From positions 1 to 42,680 of the forward strand of contig CBDBDZ010000003.1 of NCBI GenBank assembly GCA_965204215.1: a stretch of DNA of 42,680 bases, written 5' to 3'. A model generated the notes under the pieces. The model saw nothing but the letters and a program-made list of their open reading frames with translations, searched no databases and was not told the origin of the DNA. The translations under genes and the position numbers were made by a program. Origin of the DNA: CBDBDZ01 sp965204215. GTDB taxonomy: Bacteria > Pseudomonadota > Gammaproteobacteria > Pseudomonadales > GM7GCV1. Shown in pieces: positions 39,158 to 42,680 of the stretch (the stretch's first letter is position 1; the number at the start of each line of letters is the position of its first letter).

Positions 39158-39334
39158 TTACTTTAGTTTCAATGAATCTTTTGCCGTGCTATAGTCGGTC
39201 CTAAACGTTGAATCAGTATGCTTTTTTAGTGCCTTGATTAGCTTTATTTGGGATTCCGTTTTTGCTTGCCCCAGCAAAACATCAAAGGCATCAGTTATGA
39301 CATCTGAAACTTCTGTAAAGTAGTTATCGCCCAT
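39158..39334 (-). CDS. Small helical protein behind iteron-linked promoter (58 aa)
   Basis: ATG 39334, stop TAA 39158. The product is helical (EVSDVITDAFDVLLGQAKTE, SQIKLIKALKKHTDSTFRTD) and has no Cys. TTTATAAA lies 29 nt upstream and an array of five 11-bp repeats lies just beyond. Placement beside iterons suggests a regulator, replication accessory protein or fibre-module control gene. No family recognised. Confidence 0.72.
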   Translation of the reverse strand: MGDNYFTEVSDVITDAFDVLLGQAKTESQIKLIKALKKHTDSTFRTDYSTAKDSLKLK

Positions 39335-39355
39335 ACTGGTTAATCACGAATTTTA

Positions 39356-39363
39356 TTTATAAA
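39356..39363 (-). promoter_or_regulatory. TATA box beside the iteron array
   Basis: TTTATAAA lies 29 nt before the ATG at 39334. The iterons begin 6 bp upstream of it, close enough for a bound protein to contact TBP/TFB. Confidence 0.7.
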
Positions 39364-39368
39364 GGTTA

Positions 39369-39423
39369 GTGATAACATAGTGATAACATAGTGATTAGAT
39401 AGTGATAACATAGTGATAACTTT
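39369..39423. repeat. Five 11-bp iterons (GTGATAACATA)
   Basis: Units start at 39369, 39380, 39391, 39402 and 39413. Units 1, 2 and 4 are identical; unit 3 is GTGATTAGATA and unit 5 GTGATAACTTT. The exact 11-bp period places every unit on the same face of the helix. Candidate replication origin iterons or an activator-binding array. Confidence 0.85.
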
Positions 39424-39427
39424 ATGA

Positions 39428-39700
39428 TTAAAATTCGCCCTTTTCGTCTGTTAAATCGCTTCTTATTTCCTCTTCAATATTAGCAAATTTTTCAGCAGGG
39501 TGCAGCCGTGCCTTTTCGTGTGCTATGAACCGGGTTAGCCGCATGATACCCCTTGACTGTCTTATTGATCTTGCATCCTGTTTTTTGAGGCAACGCCACA
39601 TTGCAGTAATGAATCCCGAAAAGCCGATAATGCCTGCAATAAAAAGCCCCGTGATAATCTGAATCATTAGATCAGATGATGCAGTTATCTCATGTAGCAT
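39428..39700 (-). CDS. Single-pass membrane protein
   Basis: The ATG at 39700 (90 residues) is preferred over 39715 because CTTTTATTTT stands 28 nt upstream. A hydrophobic helix (IQIITGLFIAGIIGFSGFIT, residues ~13-32) precedes a basic segment (WRCLKKQDARSIRQSRGIMR) and an acidic tail (IEEEIRSDLTDEKGEF). Short N-terminus outside, basic C-terminus inside. Could be a spanin-, holin- or receptor-modifying protein; it sits at the junction of two adhesin genes. Confidence 0.7.
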   Translation of the reverse strand: MLHEITASSDLMIQIITGLFIAGIIGFSGFITAMWRCLKKQDARSIRQSRGIMRLTRFIAHEKARLHPAEKFANIEEEIRSDLTDEKGEF

Positions 39701-39733
39701 AAAATTAATTTTCATACGAAAATAAAAGAATTA

Positions 39734-42679
39734 TCACAAATCACTTAGCCGGGATTCTATGAGTATGCCATCAGGGCCGTTAGGCGCCCTGGTATTTAGT
39801 GGGTGCAAATCTGGAGTGCCGCCGTTACGTCCTCCCTGCCCGCCGCTAATGTCTATCCCGCTGGTGTTTAGCCGAATGTCCAAAATTTCAGGAGCTGAAA
39901 CTAACGGGTATTCTATTACGACATTATCAAAAAATCGTCTGACCATAAAGTCTGTTCTGAGATATGGAGGAGTTTCAAACTCTAGCTTGATGCTGGTTCT
40001 TGCATCAAGTATGCCGGTTATGTCTATTGATTTTGTTTGCCTGCCGCTGTCTGCTATTGATGGAGATCCTAGTCTTTCACGGTACAGTTCTGCATCAGTG
40101 TCTGCATCCCTTAGCACAAAAAAGAAACGGTTGGCGCCACCAACGTTGGTGTTGCCGATATACTGCCAGTCAAAAGTTAGTACGGTGTCATTGGTTCCCC
40201 TGTCTGGCAGATCATATGTCTTTGAGAGTTTGGTGCCACCAGATGCGCCGTTAATTGTTAGTACCATCTCGCCGTCCTCGTGTGTTAGTGCAGATTCATC
40301 AGCTGGTGTATTTTCAGTTAATACAAAGCCTTCCGTACCAGATGTAAATGTATCATGTGTTCTTATCAGTGTATTTAGATGTTCATATATTACAAATACA
40401 GTGCCGCCGGTACTGCCATTAGATCCGGCAGTACCAAATATAGATGCTGCCGTGCCGTCTTGTGCCTGGTTCCTTGCAGCAAATGATGTTTCGCCCCTGC
40501 CGCCCCGTTCGCCTGTACCCTGGTTCCCATCCAAGCCATCAATTCCTTTCGCAATAATTGTTGGGATTGTGTTTCTGTCTATTGATCTTGCGATTAACGC
40601 AAACTTGCCGCCGCCCATGACACCGTTAACTCCATGCGCTCCCTGCCCACCCCTGCCGCCAACAAGATGCCTCCGCCGCCCCCGCCCAACCTGAATCAGA
40701 TCACCATAAGCGCCGCCGTCACCTGATGGAGATGCTGGCGTGCCATCACTGCCCCTGCCGCCTCTTATCTCATTTCGGAATTTTCGGATAAATTCATCAT
40801 GGTTTGATAAAATATCATTTGCTGCATCATTTACCACTGCAATCGGCGTGCAGTCTGCTGCTGCTGTGGGTGGTATCAATGACCCGTTTGTTGGCTCTGT
40901 TGTTCTAATGCCGCCGCTGCTGATGTTAGAATGTCCACCTTGTCCATGTACTGACATGCCGGCAATACCACCTTCGCATCCTCTCGGCTCAATCTCAATA
41001 TGCCCGTTGCCGATTTCGGTATATGTTCCACGGCATTTTAAGATGGTGTAAACTGCAAGTAGCACACCACCGTCTTCGATAGTGACATTATCAAATTCAG
41101 TAGATCCAAAAAGTCGATGTCTAACGCCACTTGCAACAACCAGATCGCCTAATCTGCCATCCCCAAAAATTGATTCAGGGGTAACGGTGTTCATAGTGTT
41201 AGAAAACTTGCTGTTTAGCCCGGCAGCGTTAGTAGTTCTTATCCTGTAATAATATCTGGTCTCTTCATCAAGTCCTGAATCCTCATAGCTTCGTACGCTT
41301 GCACCGGGAATGGTTATCTCTGTTAGTGCATCTGTTGCACGGATAAAACGGATTGCCCAGCTGTTCCATCTGCCATCATCTAATGGCTCGAACCTGTCAT
41401 TAACTGACAGTGTCCATGTACCCTCAGTTGATCTGCCTATCAGACCGTTTAATATTTCGCCCGAGTATGTCTCTATGATGTTGTCAACTGCATCGCCAAA
41501 GTCAACTGTCTTTAATGTGAATACTTGGCCGTCTGGCGCTGTTAGCAAAATCTCAATGTCGCCCCTGTGGACATGTGCAATATTTACGTCAACCTCTACT
41601 GCTGCGATTACAAAGTTTTCTGCGTTGCTTACTGTGATTGTGTCTGATACTGTAGCCGAGCCGTCAATTACTGCGTTGGGTGTTTCCTCTTTTTCTAGTG
41701 TCTGCTCATCGCCTGAACCGTCAGGGAATCCTATGGACTTTGATCTTTGCAGCTTGAATCCTGTTATGCTGCTGCCGCCAGTGTGCTGCGGGTCAGTCCA
41801 CGATAAACTTATGCGGGTATCAGTAACCGGGGTAACGCTTAGCTGGACACTGCTAGGAGCATGTACCGGAATCGATACCTGGTGTGGCTGTGATGGCGGG
41901 GTCAGAAATACTGTCGTGCCGCTGCTCAAGCCAATAATCCTGTAATAATATATTGTTGCTCCCTCTACATTGTTATCTGTGTAGTTTGTTCTGCGGCTGC
42001 CGGTGTTGTCTGTGATGGTCTCATATGTGATATTATCTGTGCTGCGCTGGATTCGGTATCCTCCTACCCCGACACCCCTAAGGTCTGTTGATTCATCCCA
42101 AAATAGCTGCACACTGGTTCCGTCAGATGATATGCTGCTACGGATATTTGTTGGTGGGCGATATGGCGCATCAGTTCCTACTACTGGCGTTGAAGGCGCA
42201 AGACTGAATTTGCCGTCAGTGTTAATCGCAAGTATCCGATAATAGTATATAGTGTTAGGCGACAGATTGACATCAGTGTAAGATATGATCAGGCTGTTTG
42301 TGTTTGACACTATATTGAGGTATGGGCCGTTAGGTCCAGTATGTGATCTTCTGATATTATAGCCCTGCAACGGCACGCCGCCGGTATCGGTTACGGGATT
42401 CCATTCGAGCCTGATTTGTCCCGACCCTACGGCTCTTGCTGTTACGCCCGTTACATGTGCCGGGTGATCGACCTCGGTTGTCGCCGATACTATTGCAGAG
42501 GGCTCGCCCAGTCTGTTGGTGCCGGTTAAATCCCGGGTAATAGCGGTAACCTCATAGTAGTATGTAGTTCTGTGCTGTAGGTTTCTGTCTGTATATGTTA
42601 TTTCATTTTCGTTTTGCTGTGGTGATACCTGCAAGTCTGTCAGTCCGGCAAAGTTTGTTATGGTGCCATCATCTGCTAC
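39734..42679 (-). CDS. FN3/P-domain adhesin, C-terminal part (enters from right edge)
   Basis: The frame is open to the right edge; the first visible residues (VADDGTITNFAGLT...YYYEVTAIT) are the second half of an FN3 domain whose first half ends the left edge. About three more FN3 domains follow. In the fourth, after SITGFKLQRS, a ~105-residue P-domain is inserted (about 41345-41656; VSDTITVSNAENFVIAAVEV, IAHVHRGDIEILLTAPDG, EGTWTLSVND, WNSWAIRF), then FN3 resumes (YYYRIRTTNAAG). A Gly-rich stretch (GGRGSDGTPASPSG ... GGRGGQGAHGVNG) and a beta-sandwich C-terminus follow. Total length with the left part is ~1170 residues. Host-recognition adhesin. Confidence 0.87.
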   Translation of the reverse strand, partial: VADDGTITNFAGLTDLQVSPQQNENEITYTDRNLQHRTTYYYEVTAITRDLTGTNRLGEPSAIVSATTEVDHPAHVTGVTARAVGSGQIRLEWNPVTDTGGVPLQGYNIRRSHTGPNGPYLNIVSNTNSLIISYTDVNLSPNTIYYYRILAINTDGKFSLAPSTPVVGTDAPYRPPTNIRSSISSDGTSVQLFWDESTDLRGVGVGGYRIQRSTDNITYETITDNTGSRRTNYTDNNVEGATIYYYRIIGLSSGTTVFLTPPSQPHQVSIPVHAPSSVQLSVTPVTDTRISLSWTDPQHTGGSSITGFKLQRSKSIGFPDGSGDEQTLEKEETPNAVIDGSATVSDTITVSNAENFVIAAVEVDVNIAHVHRGDIEILLTAPDGQVFTLKTVDFGDAVDNIIETYSGEILNGLIGRSTEGTWTLSVNDRFEPLDDGRWNSWAIRFIRATDALTEITIPGASVRSYEDSGLDEETRYYYRIRTTNAAGLNSKFSNTMNTVTPESIFGDGRLGDLVVASGVRHRLFGSTEFDNVTIEDGGVLLAVYTILKCRGTYTEIGNGHIEIEPRGCEGGIAGMSVHGQGGHSNISSGGIRTTEPTNGSLIPPTAAADCTPIAVVNDAANDILSNHDEFIRKFRNEIRGGRGSDGTPASPSGDGGAYGDLIQVGRGRRRHLVGGRGGQGAHGVNGVMGGGKFALIARSIDRNTIPTIIAKGIDGLDGNQGTGERGGRGETSFAARNQAQDGTAASIFGTAGSNGSTGGTVFVIYEHLNTLIRTHDTFTSGTEGFVLTENTPADESALTHEDGEMVLTINGASGGTKLSKTYDLPDRGTNDTVLTFDWQYIGNTNVGGANRFFFVLRDADTDAELYRERLGSPSIADSGRQTKSIDITGILDARTSIKLEFETPPYLRTDFMVRRFFDNVVIEYPLVSAPEILDIRLNTSGIDISGGQGGRNGGTPDLHPLNTRAPNGPDGILIESRLSDL

Positions 42680-42680
42680 A

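Noticed and set aside
39369..39423. CRISPR-like repeat array
   Set aside because: Repeats are 11 bp and contiguous with no spacers; iterons fit better.
39759..40694. Long plus-strand frame (311 codons) and other plus-strand frames
   Set aside because: They lie antisense to strongly supported minus-strand adhesin and fibre genes, have low-complexity Pro/Ser/Leu composition expected from complementary Gly/Thr-rich coding, and lack promoters or coupling.

Overview
This window reads as an essentially complete genome of a tailed (head-tail, HK97-fold) double-stranded DNA virus or provirus of an archaeon, most likely a member of the Thaumarchaeota/Nitrososphaeria. Every convincing gene lies on the minus strand. 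The archaeal assignment rests on many AT-rich TATA boxes placed 28-31 nt before start codons with almost no leader (no bacterial -35/-10 pairs), on several ATG/TTG/GTG starts chained by ATGA or TAATG overlaps, on a membrane protein with an AYAQ-type signal peptide, and on four copies of a small CHRY...CPCC zinc-binding protein that I recall as characteristic of ammonia-oxidising archaea. No amo genes, integrase, DNA polymerase, helicase or tRNA gene were recognised.

Read in the direction of transcription (high to low coordinates), the map is circularly coherent. The head module runs from a promoter at about 20.36 kb: small terminase, a large terminase split into separate ATPase and nuclease genes, portal, minor head protein, protease/scaffold, decoration protein and major capsid protein (20.3-12.3 kb), followed by an unknown gene and a small promoter-led cluster (11.7-10.8 kb). 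The connector/tail module follows (10.7-4.5 kb): connector candidates, tail tube and short tape-measure candidates, and a large baseplate protein. Then come a collagen-like/Gly-hinge fibre (4.5-1.9 kb) and four small coiled-coil genes. The reading frame then runs off the left edge in the middle of a fibronectin type III domain and appears to resume at the right edge: both window ends carry the same four bases, and merging them restores one continuous frame. The large adhesin (FN3 repeats, an inserted P-domain, a Gly-rich region) is followed by a membrane protein, an iteron array with a promoter, and two more fibre/adhesin genes (39.7-35.2 kb).

From 35.0 to 20.4 kb lies a dense accessory (probably early) region of about 35 genes, mostly 38-210 residues and mostly overlapping by 1 or 4 nt. 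Eleven genes in the window encode fewer than 60 residues, or 72 residues without a standard start, and are easily missed. More than twenty of the accessory proteins carry paired Cys/His metal-binding motifs, including two eukaryote-like C2H2 fingers, a DnaJ-like CxxCxGxG protein and several zinc ribbons. Embedded among them are two DNA methyltransferases, a PAPS-reductase-family PP-loop enzyme, a VSR/DUF559-like nuclease, two ribbon-helix-helix regulators and a multi-pass membrane protein that may be a holin.

Regulation is visible in the sequence. A perfect 89-bp promoter block is duplicated 23 kb apart, CATGTA-type palindromes recur at five or more starts, a 38-bp AT-rich inverted repeat covers the promoter of an RHH gene, and five 11-bp iterons lie immediately upstream of a promoter. 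Functions below come from motif reading alone; no database search was possible.
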